Origin: Caenispirillum salinarum_A | Lineage (GTDB): Bacteria; Pseudomonadota; Alphaproteobacteria; Rhodospirillales; Rhodospirillaceae | Assembly (NCBI RefSeq): GCF_044803115.1 | Contig: NZ_CP085224.1 | Coordinates: 4,030,001-4,094,000, forward strand | DNA length: 64,000 bases | Reading direction: 5' to 3' | Part shown: piece by piece, positions 17,019 to 24,701 of the stretch | Layout: every line of letters begins with the position of its first letter | How positions within the stretch are numbered: position 1 is the stretch's first letter | The notes under the pieces: generated by a model | The model's database searches: none | What the model was told of the DNA's origin: nothing | The model's input: the letters and a program-made list of their open reading frames with translations, nothing else | Made by a program: the position numbers and the translations under genes

Positions 17019-17888
17019 ATGGCAGAAACGCCGCTCCCCAAGCAGCAGCAGGACCAGCCCGGCACCCGCGACGAAATGACACCCAAGCCGCGCGCCGAGA
17101 TGACAGGCTACAAGGGCGCGGCCAAGCTGGAGGGCCTGCGCGCCCTGGTCACCGGCGGCGACAGCGGCATCGGCCGCGCCACCGCCATCGGCTTCGCCAA
17201 GGAAGGCGCCGACGTCTTCATCGCCTACAAGGAGGAGCACGCCGACGCCGAGGAAACGGCCCGCCTGGTGCGCGAAACGGGCCGGGCCTGCCACCTCAAG
17301 GCCGGCGACATCGGCGCCGAAGCCTTCTGCCACGACCTGGTGGACGAGGCCATCGCGGCGCTGGGGGGCCTGGACATCCTGGTCAACAATGCGGGCGAGC
17401 AGCATTCGGTGGGCAGCTTCGACGAGATCACCCACGAGCAGGTGGAGCGCACGTTCCACACCAACGTCATCAGCATGTTCGACATCATCAAGGCCGCCCT
17501 GCCCGCGCTGCGCGACAGCGCCAAGGCGGGCCGGCGGCCGTCGATCATCAATTCGACGTCCGTCACGGCCTACCGCGGGTCGGGCCACCTGATCGACTAC
17601 GCGGCGACCAAGGGCGCCATCACCGCCCTGACGCGGTCGCTGGCCAAGAACCTGGCCGACGAGGGAATCCGGGTGAACGGCGTGGCGCCGGGGCCGGTGT
17701 GGACGCCCCTGATCCCCGCCAGCTTCGACCCCGACCACCTGCAGCACTTCGGCGAGAAGACCGCCATGGGCCGGCCCGGCGAACCCGACGAGGTGGCGCC
17801 GAGCTACATCTTCCTGGCCTCCGGTGATGCCGCGTTCATGACCGGGCAGGTGCTGCATCCCAACGGCGGCGAGGTGGTCAACACCTGA
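17019..17888 (+). CDS. SDR family oxidoreductase (general stress protein 39 / YghA type)
   Basis: A 289-residue extended-N-terminus SDR. After ~40 residues rich in Gln, Pro and Lys (KQQQDQPGTRDEMTPKPRAE) comes the cofactor loop VTGGDSGIGRA, then LVNNAGEQH, a catalytic tyrosine and lysine in YAATKGA, and the C-terminal PNGGEVVN. This layout is that of the stress-induced SDRs YghA and GsiB-region YdaD proteins. The ATG at 17019 has GAGGGA about 10 bases upstream. Substrate unknown. It is followed after 95 bases by a small membrane protein on the same strand. Confidence 0.85.
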   Translation: MAETPLPKQQQDQPGTRDEMTPKPRAEMTGYKGAAKLEGLRALVTGGDSGIGRATAIGFAKEGADVFIAYKEEHADAEETARLVRETGRACHLKAGDIGAEAFCHDLVDEAIAALGGLDILVNNAGEQHSVGSFDEITHEQVERTFHTNVISMFDIIKAALPALRDSAKAGRRPSIINSTSVTAYRGSGHLIDYAATKGAITALTRSLAKNLADEGIRVNGVAPGPVWTPLIPASFDPDHLQHFGEKTAMGRPGEPDEVAPSYIFLASGDAAFMTGQVLHPNGGEVVNT

Positions 17889-17983
17889 CCCGGAGCACCG
17901 ATCCGCAACCAGGAGGGCTCGCGTAGCGTGACTCACGCAAGCGGCCCATCCGCCGCACCGGCACAACCGGACGGAGAAGTTCC

Positions 17984-18262
17984 ATGGTTGCCAACACCCC
18001 GAAGTCCGATGGCAGGACCCGTCGCATGCTCTTCAAGATCTGGGTCGGACTGGCCATCATCGGCGGCCTGTTCATCATGATCGGCGGTCCCATCGCCGAG
18101 CGCCACGTGGGCCACGACATCATCGCCATGGCCGACATCGCCACCGTCCTTTTCCTCACCATTACGGGGCTGGGTTGGCTGGTCTACATGGTCATGACCA
18201 AACGCAGGACCGGCACCAACACCGGCGAGCGCGACGGCGACACCCGCACGCCCACGCGATGA
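17984..18262 (+). CDS. Small two-helix membrane protein
   Basis: A 92-residue protein with two predicted membrane helices, at about residues 20-40 (WVGLAIIGGLFIMIGGPIA) and 48-72 (ADIATVLFLTITGLGWLVYM), a basic N terminus and a polar C-terminal tail. I do not recognise the family. The second helix is followed by MTKRR, so both ends should face the cytoplasm. It stands between the SDR gene and the convergent CDP-alcohol phosphotransferase gene. Confidence 0.6.
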   Translation: MVANTPKSDGRTRRMLFKIWVGLAIIGGLFIMIGGPIAERHVGHDIIAMADIATVLFLTITGLGWLVYMVMTKRRTGTNTGERDGDTRTPTR

Positions 18263-18300
18263 GCAGATGAGCACAGGCCGGCTTGCGCAAAGGCCCTGCA

Positions 18301-19032
18301 TCAGGACCGGCCATTTTCCGCAAGCTTCACCAGCCACGCGACGTCGGCGGCGAAGGAATACACCAGCAGCGCCAGCGCCGCCGCAACGGCCGGCAAGGCG
18401 ACCTCGGGCGGGATGACGGGCACGACGACCACCGACAGCGTGCCAACCATCAGTGCGCAGGCGAACCGGCGGCGGTTGCTTGGCGGAAGCTCGGTCTTCA
18501 GCTTCGGCCAAAAAGCACTTGCACCGATGAAGGCATAGCGCAGCAGGCCCGCCGCCAGCACCCAGGCTCCCGCCTTGTCGAGCCGCCAGACCAGCGCCGC
18601 CAGCACCAGGGTGACGAAGGCGTCCAGTTCCATGTCGAAGCGTGCGCCGAACGCGCTGTCGACGCCGGCGCGCCGGGCAATCCAGCCGTCCACACCGTCC
18701 AGGATGAAGGCGCCGATCGCCAGCACCGCCAGGAACCACTCCAGCCGCGCGTCCGCCAACACCCCCGGCGCCAAGGCCAGGGCCGCCGACAGCACGGCGG
18801 TGGCGGACAGGCGCACCAGCGTCACCGCATTGGCGGGTCCGAAGCGGTCGCCGGGCAGGTGGTCGGGCAGCACGGCCAGGATGAGGGGCACCGCCGCCAG
18901 GTAGACCGCCGCGCCAGTCACCGGAAAGCGCACCGGCAGGTCCAGCGCCGCCGTCGGCATAGCCAGCAGTACCGCCAGCAGCACGAATCCCGCCGCCAGG
19001 TGCCACAGGACATCGCGGACGGTCGCGCTCAT
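18301..19032 (-). CDS. CDP-alcohol phosphatidyltransferase family protein
   Basis: A 243-residue integral membrane enzyme. The family motif D-x2-D-G-x2-A-R-x8-G-x3-D-x3-D is complete, from D112 to D137 (LDGVDGWIAR begins it). Such enzymes transfer a phosphoalcohol from a CDP-alcohol to a second hydroxyl, most often in phospholipid synthesis, but also in the synthesis of other phosphodiesters. The housekeeping PssA is encoded separately at 28.2-29.1 kb. This gene is divergent from, and only 71 bases from, the MDR gene that starts the cluster at 19-24 kb, which suggests it belongs to that pathway. Acceptor unknown. Confidence 0.85.
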   Translation of the reverse strand: MSATVRDVLWHLAAGFVLLAVLLAMPTAALDLPVRFPVTGAAVYLAAVPLILAVLPDHLPGDRFGPANAVTLVRLSATAVLSAALALAPGVLADARLEWFLAVLAIGAFILDGVDGWIARRAGVDSAFGARFDMELDAFVTLVLAALVWRLDKAGAWVLAAGLLRYAFIGASAFWPKLKTELPPSNRRRFACALMVGTLSVVVVPVIPPEVALPAVAAALALLVYSFAADVAWLVKLAENGRS

Positions 19033-19103
19033 GATTGCGGTGCTCCGAAAGCCGGTGTCGCCGCGTAGAACCTCGACATGCTCCCGTTTCCTCCTCTATC
19101 CTG

Positions 19104-20096
19104 ATGGACCCGATGCCCACCGACGCAAGCCACAGCACCGCCTTCTGGACCGTCGCCCCCGGCCGCGGCGACCTGCGGCGCGAGCCCCTGCCCGCGCCCG
19201 GCGCGGACGAGGCGCTGGTGACGACCCTGTATTCGGGAGTCAGCCGCGGGACGGAAAGCCTGGTCTTTCATGGCCGCGTGCCGGAAAGCCAGTGGCAGTC
19301 CATGCGCGCGCCGCTTCAGGTGGGTTATTTTAACTTTCCCGTCAAATATGGATACGCTTCCGTCGGCCGCGTGGACCAGGGACCGCCGGAACTGGCCGGC
19401 CGGACCGTCTTCTGTCTGCATCCGCACCAGGACCGCTACGTCGCCCCCGCCGCCATGCTGGTGCCCCTGCCCGACGGACTGCCGCCGGCCCGCGCGGTGC
19501 TGGGCGCCAACATGGAGACCGCCGTCAACGGCCTGTGGGACGCCGGCCCGCGCCTGGGCGACCGCATCGCGGTGCTGGGCGCGGGCGTGGTCGGGGCGCT
19601 GACGGCGTGGCTCGCCGCCCGCATCCCCGGCACCCGCGTCACGCTCTGCGACATCGAGCCGGCCCGCGCCGACTTGGCGGCGGCGCTCGGCCTGGACTTC
19701 GCCGCACCGGCCGAGGCGCCCGCCGACGCCGACCTGGTGGTGGAGGCCTCCGGCGCCCCCGACGCCCTGGCGACGGCGCTGGGGCTGGCGGGGTACGAGG
19801 CGACGGTGCTCTGCCTGTCATGGTACGGCGATGCCGCCGTGCCCCTGCCGCTGGGGGAAGCCTTCCACAGCCGCCGCCTGCGCCTGCTCAGCAGCCAGGT
19901 GGGCGGGGTCTCGCCGGCGCGCCGGGCCCGCCGCACCCACGCCCAGCGCATGGCGACGGCGCTGGAGTTGCTCACCGATCCGGCCCTGGAGGCGTTGATC
20001 TCGGGCGAGAGCCGGTTTTCCGACCTGCCGGAGACCATGCCGCGCCTCACCGCGCCCGGTTCGGGCGCGCTCTGCCACCGCATCGTCTACGACTGA
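19104..20096 (+). CDS. MDR-family (zinc-type alcohol dehydrogenase-like) oxidoreductase lacking the usual cysteine ligand
   Basis: A 330-residue medium-chain dehydrogenase/reductase. The Rossmann loop is VLGAGVVGALTAW. The position that normally holds the catalytic zinc cysteine reads SGVSRGTES, with serine in place of cysteine, and no four-cysteine structural-zinc lobe is seen, so it is probably zinc-independent. It heads a row of five genes (MDR, PTPS-like, glycosyltransferase, methyltransferase, UPF0104) with short or negative spacing. The ATG at 19104 is the first good start; 19113 is an alternative, and neither has a strong ribosome site. Substrate unknown. Confidence 0.8.
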   Translation: MDPMPTDASHSTAFWTVAPGRGDLRREPLPAPGADEALVTTLYSGVSRGTESLVFHGRVPESQWQSMRAPLQVGYFNFPVKYGYASVGRVDQGPPELAGRTVFCLHPHQDRYVAPAAMLVPLPDGLPPARAVLGANMETAVNGLWDAGPRLGDRIAVLGAGVVGALTAWLAARIPGTRVTLCDIEPARADLAAALGLDFAAPAEAPADADLVVEASGAPDALATALGLAGYEATVLCLSWYGDAAVPLPLGEAFHSRRLRLLSSQVGGVSPARRARRTHAQRMATALELLTDPALEALISGESRFSDLPETMPRLTAPGSGALCHRIVYD

Positions 20097-20125
20097 CCGC
20101 ACAACCACAGGAGACCGCGACGCCG

Positions 20126-20554
20126 ATGTACAGCGTCACCGTTCGCGACCATTTCATGATCGCCCACAGCTTCACCGGCGAGACCTTCGGCCCCGCGCAG
20201 GCCCTGCACGGCGCCACCTACACGGTGGACCTGGAATTCCGCCGGCCGCGCCTGGACCCGGACGGCGTGGTGGTCGACATCGGCGCCGCCCACGCGCTGC
20301 TGAAGGATGTCCTGTCGGAGCTGAACTTCCGCAATCTGGACGACGAGCCGTCCTTCGCGGGGCAGAACACCACCACCGAGTTCCTGGCCGGTGCGGTGTT
20401 CGAACGCATCGCCCGCCACGTCCACGACGGTGCCCTGGGCGCCAACGCGGAAGGGCTGACGGGCATGAAGGTCACCCTGCACGAAAGCCACGTCGCCTGG
20501 GCCGCCTTCGAGGGGCTGCTGAACGGCGCCGCGCCGGGCCCGGAGGCGGAATGA
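20126..20554 (+). CDS. 6-pyruvoyl-tetrahydropterin synthase/QueD-like protein with altered active site
   Basis: A 142-residue protein with the tunnelling (T-fold) topology of PTPS/QueD: MIAHSF, LHGATYTVDLEF, VVDIGAAHALLK and the C-terminal VTLHESHVAW. Compared by eye with E. coli QueD, two zinc histidines (AHSF and LHG) and the substrate-anchoring glutamate (HES) remain, but the third zinc histidine is alanine (HGA where QueD has HGH), the catalytic cysteine is alanine, and the catalytic Asp-His pair is replaced (LNFRN). It is therefore unlikely to make 6-carboxy-tetrahydropterin. The stop overlaps the next start as ATGA. Confidence 0.82.
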   Translation: MYSVTVRDHFMIAHSFTGETFGPAQALHGATYTVDLEFRRPRLDPDGVVVDIGAAHALLKDVLSELNFRNLDDEPSFAGQNTTTEFLAGAVFERIARHVHDGALGANAEGLTGMKVTLHESHVAWAAFEGLLNGAAPGPEAE

Positions 20555-21603
20555 CCCTGCATTTCGTCCTGCCTGGCAGCATCGACCGCCAGACCGGCGG
20601 CACCATCTATGACCGGCGCGTGGTCGAGGGTCTGCGCGCGCGCGGCATGGCGGTGCAGGTGCACGAGCTTCCCGACCGCTTCCCCATTCCCGACGCCGCC
20701 GACCTGAAGGCCGCCGACGATCTTCTGGCGTCCCTGCCGGACGGCGCGGCGGCGGTGGTCGACGGTCTGGCGTTCGGCGCCATGCCCGAAGCCGCCACCG
20801 CCCACGCCGGGCGGCTGCGGCTGGTGGCCCTGGTGCATCATCCGCTGGCGCTGGAGACCGGCCTCTCGTCCGACGCCGCCGCCCGCCTGCGCACCAGCGA
20901 GACGGTGGCGCTGAAGGCCGCCCGCCGGGTGATCGTCACCAGCCCGGTGACGCGCGACAGCCTGGTGCGCGACTTCGGCGTGCCGGCCGAGGCCTGCGCC
21001 GTCGTCGCCCCCGGCACCGACCGCGCCGAGGTGGCGGCCGGCTCCGGCGAGGAAACGCAGGATCTGGCGCTGCTCAGCGTCGGCTCGCTGATCCCGCGCA
21101 AGGGCCACGACGTGCTCATCGAGGCCCTGGCCCCGCTCGCCGGCCGCCCCTGGCATTTGACCGTCGCCGGGCCGGGCGAACACGATCCCGCCACCGCGCA
21201 GGCCCTGCGCGACCTGATCGCCGCCCGCGGGCTGGACGACCGGGTGACGCTGACCGGCGCCCTGCCGCCGGACCGCCTGGACCGGGCTTATGCCGACGCG
21301 GACGTCTTCGTGCTGGCCTCCCACTACGAAGGCTTCGGCATGGTGCTGACCGAGGCGCTGGCCCGCGGGCTGCCCATCGTCTCCACCACCGGCGGCGCCA
21401 TTCCCGCCACCGTACCCGAAGGCGCCGGCTTGCTGGTGCCGCCGGGCGATGCCGTGGCGCTGGGACAGGCGCTCGCCCGCGTGATGGACGAGCCCGCCCT
21501 GCGCCGGCGCCTCCGCGACGGCGCAATGGCCGCCCGCGACGCCCTGCCCGACTGGACCGACACCACCGACCGCTTCGCCGCCGCCCTGGAGGTTTCCCGA
21601 TGA
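20551..21603 (+). CDS. Glycosyltransferase family 4 protein
   Basis: A 350-residue GT-B glycosyltransferase. The N-terminal domain starts MTLHFVLPGSIDRQTGG; the C-terminal donor domain has LLSVGSLIPRKGHDVLIEAL and the EX7E motif in EGFGMVLTE. It should transfer a sugar from a nucleotide donor. It overlaps the PTPS-like gene before it and the methyltransferase after it by four bases each, a tight coupling that points to one pathway. Acceptor is unknown; a pterin-like or lipid-linked small molecule is an inference from the neighbours. Confidence 0.88.
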   Translation: MTLHFVLPGSIDRQTGGTIYDRRVVEGLRARGMAVQVHELPDRFPIPDAADLKAADDLLASLPDGAAAVVDGLAFGAMPEAATAHAGRLRLVALVHHPLALETGLSSDAAARLRTSETVALKAARRVIVTSPVTRDSLVRDFGVPAEACAVVAPGTDRAEVAAGSGEETQDLALLSVGSLIPRKGHDVLIEALAPLAGRPWHLTVAGPGEHDPATAQALRDLIAARGLDDRVTLTGALPPDRLDRAYADADVFVLASHYEGFGMVLTEALARGLPIVSTTGGAIPATVPEGAGLLVPPGDAVALGQALARVMDEPALRRRLRDGAMAARDALPDWTDTTDRFAAALEVSR

Positions 21604-22538
21604 CCGCCCCCGCCGCCGCCGACACGCCCGCGCCGTCGTCCGCGCCCGAGCCTCCGTCGGGGGGCTTCTCCACCGACTGGCTGTCCCTGCGCGAGCCGCT
21701 GGACCTGGAGGCCCGCCCGGTGGCGCTGGTCCAGCGCCTGGCCTCGCGCCTGCCGACCGGGCGGCCGCTGACCATCGTGGACCTGGGCTGCGGCACCGGC
21801 TCCAACCTGCGCGCGCTGGCCCCGACGCTGGACGCGCGCCAGACCTGGCACGTCATCGACAACGATCCGGTGCTTCTGTCCGACCTCGCCCACCGCATCC
21901 GCCCCTGGGCCGAGAATCAGGGCCTGGTGCAGCGTTGGGAGAACGCCGACGAGACGGTCCTGAGCCTGGACGACGAAGCCGAGCGGTTCCGCTACCGCAT
22001 CGTGCTGGAGGTTCAGGATCTGGCCGAAACGGTGTCCTCCCTGAACTTCTCAGGGCACGACCTGGTGACCAGCGCGGCGCTCATGGACCTGGTCTCGCGC
22101 GAGTGGGTGAAGACCCTGGTCGACCACGTCGTGGGGGCCGGCGCGCTGACCTACTTCGCCCTGACCTACAACGGCGAGATGCGGTGGACGCCGGTGGACC
22201 CCATGGACGACGAAATCCTGGCCCTGTTCAACCGCCACCAGCGCGGTGACAAGGGCTTCGGGCCGGCGATGGGTCCGGACGCGCCGCAGGTGATGGCGGA
22301 CCTGTTCACCGCCGCCGGCTACAGCGTGACCACCGAGCCCAGCGACTGGGACGCCGCGCCCGACGCCCGAGGCTTCCAGCGGACCATGGCGCGCGGCATC
22401 GCCGCCGCCGCGGCCGAACTGGCGCCGTCGGAAAAGCAGCCGCGCGTGCGCCAGTGGCTCGACCGCCGCCTGCAGGCCATCGAGGACGGCCACAGCCGCC
22501 TGCGAGTCGGCCACGGCGACCTGCTGGCGCATCCCTGA
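21600..22538 (+). CDS. Class I SAM-dependent methyltransferase
   Basis: A 312-residue protein. The SAM-binding motif I is VDLGCGTGSNLR near residue 60, followed by WHVIDNDPVLL for the second strand acid. The catalytic domain ends near residue 200; the C-terminal third (TAAGYSVTTEPSDWD onward) is an added helical part. It sits in the middle of the pterin-like cluster with four-base overlap to the glycosyltransferase. Substrate unknown. Confidence 0.82.
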   Translation: MTAPAAADTPAPSSAPEPPSGGFSTDWLSLREPLDLEARPVALVQRLASRLPTGRPLTIVDLGCGTGSNLRALAPTLDARQTWHVIDNDPVLLSDLAHRIRPWAENQGLVQRWENADETVLSLDDEAERFRYRIVLEVQDLAETVSSLNFSGHDLVTSAALMDLVSREWVKTLVDHVVGAGALTYFALTYNGEMRWTPVDPMDDEILALFNRHQRGDKGFGPAMGPDAPQVMADLFTAAGYSVTTEPSDWDAAPDARGFQRTMARGIAAAAAELAPSEKQPRVRQWLDRRLQAIEDGHSRLRVGHGDLLAHP

Positions 22539-22557
22539 GCCGCGGCCGGACGACACC

Positions 22558-23574
22558 ATGAACAAGAGCCGGAAACGCGCTCTGGGCGCCCTGCGCCTGG
22601 CCGCCACCGCGGCGGTGCTGGGTATAGTCGCCTACTTCCTGGATACCCGCGCCATCATCGACAAGCTGGCGGGGGTGCGGCCCGAGTGGCTGGTGGCGGC
22701 CCTGGCCGCCGCCATGCCCCACTATGTGTTCTCGGCCCTGCGCTGGCGCTACATGACGCGCCGGTTCGGTGGCGACCTGAGCCTGAAGCGCGCCGTGCCG
22801 GAATACTTTCTGGCGGTGCTGCTCAACCAGACCCTGCCCGGCGGGGTTCCCGGCGATCTGGTCCGCGCCTGGCGCGACAGGGGCCGCGCCAGCGGCAATG
22901 GCAACGGCAACGGCAACGGCAACGGGAATGGTTATGGGAATGGCAATGGGAATGGCGGGAACAGCCGTCTCGGGCGCCACACCGAGGGGCTTGGCGCCGC
23001 CGCGCGCGGCGTGCTGTTCGAGCGCGCCTCGGGCCAGATCACGCTGGTCCTGGTGGCGCTTGTTGGCGTGCTGACGCTGCCGGGCACCATCCGCGACAAC
23101 CTGCCGCTGTGGGCATTCGCGCTCGTACCGCTTGGCCTGGCAGCGGTTGTTGGGGCGACGATGCTGGTGCTGCGCCGGCTGGAGGCAGGCTCCCGCACCG
23201 GCGACAAGCCGGGGCGTGTCCTCCGGTTCCTGCGCGACGGGCGGCGGGTGCTGTTCGGGCCGCGCCACTTCGTCATGCACGTACTGTATTCGCTGCCGGT
23301 GGTGGCGAGCTTCCTCGGCACCTTCTACCTGGCCGGCAAGGCCATCGGGATCACCCTGGACCCGGTGCTGGCGATTTCGGCCGTGCCCATCGTGCTGTTG
23401 TCCATGACCGTACCCGTCACGGTCGGCGGCTGGGGCGTGCGCGAGGGCGCCGCCGCCGCCCTGTGGGCCGTGGTCGGGCTGCCGGCCTCGGAGGGCGTGG
23501 CGATCAGCGTGCTTTACGGGGTGGTGATCCTGCTGTCGGCATCGCCGGGCGCGCTGGTCCTGCTCAGGCGCTGA
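22558..23574 (+). CDS. UPF0104 / lysylphosphatidylglycerol-synthase-type membrane protein
   Basis: A 338-residue polytopic membrane protein of the flippase-like UPF0104 family (membrane part of MprF). Typical blocks are YVFSALRWRYM, EYFLAVLLNQTLPGGVPGDLVRAWR and VPVTVGGWGVREGAAAALW. Between residues 113 and 135 a Gly-Asn tract interrupts the protein right after the conserved VRAWR block, encoded by a simple GGN-AAY repeat. Family members move or modify lipids, so this protein may translocate a lipid-linked product of the cluster. Its last 61 bases overlap the convergent RibD-type gene. Confidence 0.82.
   Translation: MNKSRKRALGALRLAATAAVLGIVAYFLDTRAIIDKLAGVRPEWLVAALAAAMPHYVFSALRWRYMTRRFGGDLSLKRAVPEYFLAVLLNQTLPGGVPGDLVRAWRDRGRASGNGNGNGNGNGNGYGNGNGNGGNSRLGRHTEGLGAAARGVLFERASGQITLVLVALVGVLTLPGTIRDNLPLWAFALVPLGLAAVVGATMLVLRRLEAGSRTGDKPGRVLRFLRDGRRVLFGPRHFVMHVLYSLPVVASFLGTFYLAGKAIGITLDPVLAISAVPIVLLSMTVPVTVGGWGVREGAAAALWAVVGLPASEGVAISVLYGVVILLSASPGALVLLRR
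22894..22962 (+). repeat. Simple (GGN AAY) repeat coding a Gly-Asn tract
   Basis: Twenty-three codons in which GGC/GGG/GGT alternate almost without break with AAC/AAT, giving GNGNGN with one tyrosine, inside the UPF0104 gene. Hexameric units make it prone to slippage in steps of two codons, which keeps the frame. Confidence 0.9.
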
Positions 23575-24401
23575 TGCCGCGCCGCGTCCCGGTGGGCGGG
23601 CGTGAGCACGCAGTCGAACAGCATGTCCCGCCCCATGGGCAGCCAGCGGCCGGCGGGGCGCAGGGCGTCGTCAACGTGCTCGACGGGCGGAAGGGTGACG
23701 GCGGGAATGCCGGACCCCAGCAGCAGCGGCGCCACGCAGACCTGCAGCCGGTCCAGAACGCCGGCGCCCAGGAAGGCGGAGACCAGTCGCCCGCCTCCCT
23801 CCACGAACACCCGCGCCAGTCCGCGCTCCCGCAGGGCCGCGACCACTGCCGCAGGGCGGGCGTGTCCCTCTTCGTCCGCCGCCACCGTCACCGCGTCGAT
23901 CCCCGGGGGCGCCGCCGGCCCCTGGGGCGTGCGCACCAGAAGCGTCGGCGCGGCATGGTCGGTGAACACGCCGAGCCCCTCGTCCAGCGGTCCGCGGCCG
24001 GCGATGATGACGCGGGTCGGCGAGGCGCCCTGCACCCGCCGCGTGGTCAGCCGGGGATCATCGGCCCGCGCCGTGCCGGCGCCCACCACCACCGCATCGG
24101 CCAGCGCCCGCAGGCGGTGCATGTGGTCGATGTTGGGCGCGTCGTTGATGGTGTGCGAATGCCCGCCGGAGCACGCGATGCGGCCGTCCAGGCTCTGCCC
24201 CAGGTGGCCGAGCACGAAGGCCGGCGCCGCCGCCAGCGGCAGGTAGAGATCCAGGAACGCGGCGACCTCGGGCGATGGCGCGCGGTTGGCGGCCCAGCCG
24301 CCGCCCGGATGGACGGTGACGTGCTCTGCGGTATGGCTCGCCTCCGGGCCGGCGTGAACCGCCAGGATGAGCCGCCAGGCGGCGTCGATGTCGAGCGTCA
24401 T
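23514..24401 (-). CDS. RibD C-terminal domain (dihydrofolate-reductase-like) protein
   Basis: A 295-residue protein. After ~55 N-terminal residues comes the RibD reductase fold: LGQSLDGRIA, ADAVVVGAGTARADDPRLT, VIIAGRGPLD, and VFVEGGGRLVSAFL, with APLLLGSGIPA near the end. The deaminase half of true RibD is absent. RibD-type reductases reduce ribosylamino-pyrimidines or related ring-opened pterin intermediates with NADPH. It lies next to the PTPS-like cluster on the opposite strand, ending inside the UPF0104 gene. It likely reduces a pyrimidine or pterin intermediate of that pathway, by inference. Confidence 0.83.
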   Translation of the reverse strand: MTLDIDAAWRLILAVHAGPEASHTAEHVTVHPGGGWAANRAPSPEVAAFLDLYLPLAAAPAFVLGHLGQSLDGRIACSGGHSHTINDAPNIDHMHRLRALADAVVVGAGTARADDPRLTTRRVQGASPTRVIIAGRGPLDEGLGVFTDHAAPTLLVRTPQGPAAPPGIDAVTVAADEEGHARPAAVVAALRERGLARVFVEGGGRLVSAFLGAGVLDRLQVCVAPLLLGSGIPAVTLPPVEHVDDALRPAGRWLPMGRDMLFDCVLTPAHRDAARHQRLSRTSAPGDADSRITTP

Positions 24402-24701
24402 GGTGGCCCGTCCCCTCCGTCAGGCTTCTTCCTCCCCGTCAAACGTTCGCGCGGCGGCGGGCGTTTCGGGCATCTTGCCTGGATACGCGGTTGCGACGCC
24501 AATGGATGATGCCGCCCCGGCGGATCCCACGCGCCGATGATCGAAATCATCGACGCTGCGTTCAAGCGCCACGCAGGCTCACGCGCCAAAGGGCGCGGTA
24601 CACCAGTCGGCCTTGGGGGACGACTGGTGTACGGCTTCATGTGTCGTCCGGTATCACATCCGCGTTCCACCCGGCGCTTGCCTGCGCTACGCTCGCGCCC
24701 C
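24402..24701. other. Non-coding spacer with two adjacent hairpins
   Basis: No gene is supported in these 300 bases between the divergent RibD-type and antiporter genes. The spacer contains a perfect 12-bp inverted repeat at 24598-24632 and, next to it at about 24582-24597, a shorter CGCGCC/GGCGCG hairpin. Confidence 0.6.
24598..24632. repeat. Perfect 12-bp inverted repeat (operator or hairpin)
   Basis: GTACACCAGTCG at 24598-24609 is exactly reversed at 24621-24632, with an 11-base loop. No T-run follows on either strand, so it is a poor terminator; it lies 70 bases before the antiporter start and could be a binding site or a leader hairpin. Confidence 0.55.

Noticed and set aside
20126..20554. 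A queuosine (QueD) gene
   Set aside because: Catalytic residues are missing and no queC, queE or queF gene is nearby.
22894..22962. GGN-AAY repeat as a regulatory or CRISPR-like array
   Set aside because: It is within an open frame with codon periodicity and no spacers; it is a coding simple repeat.
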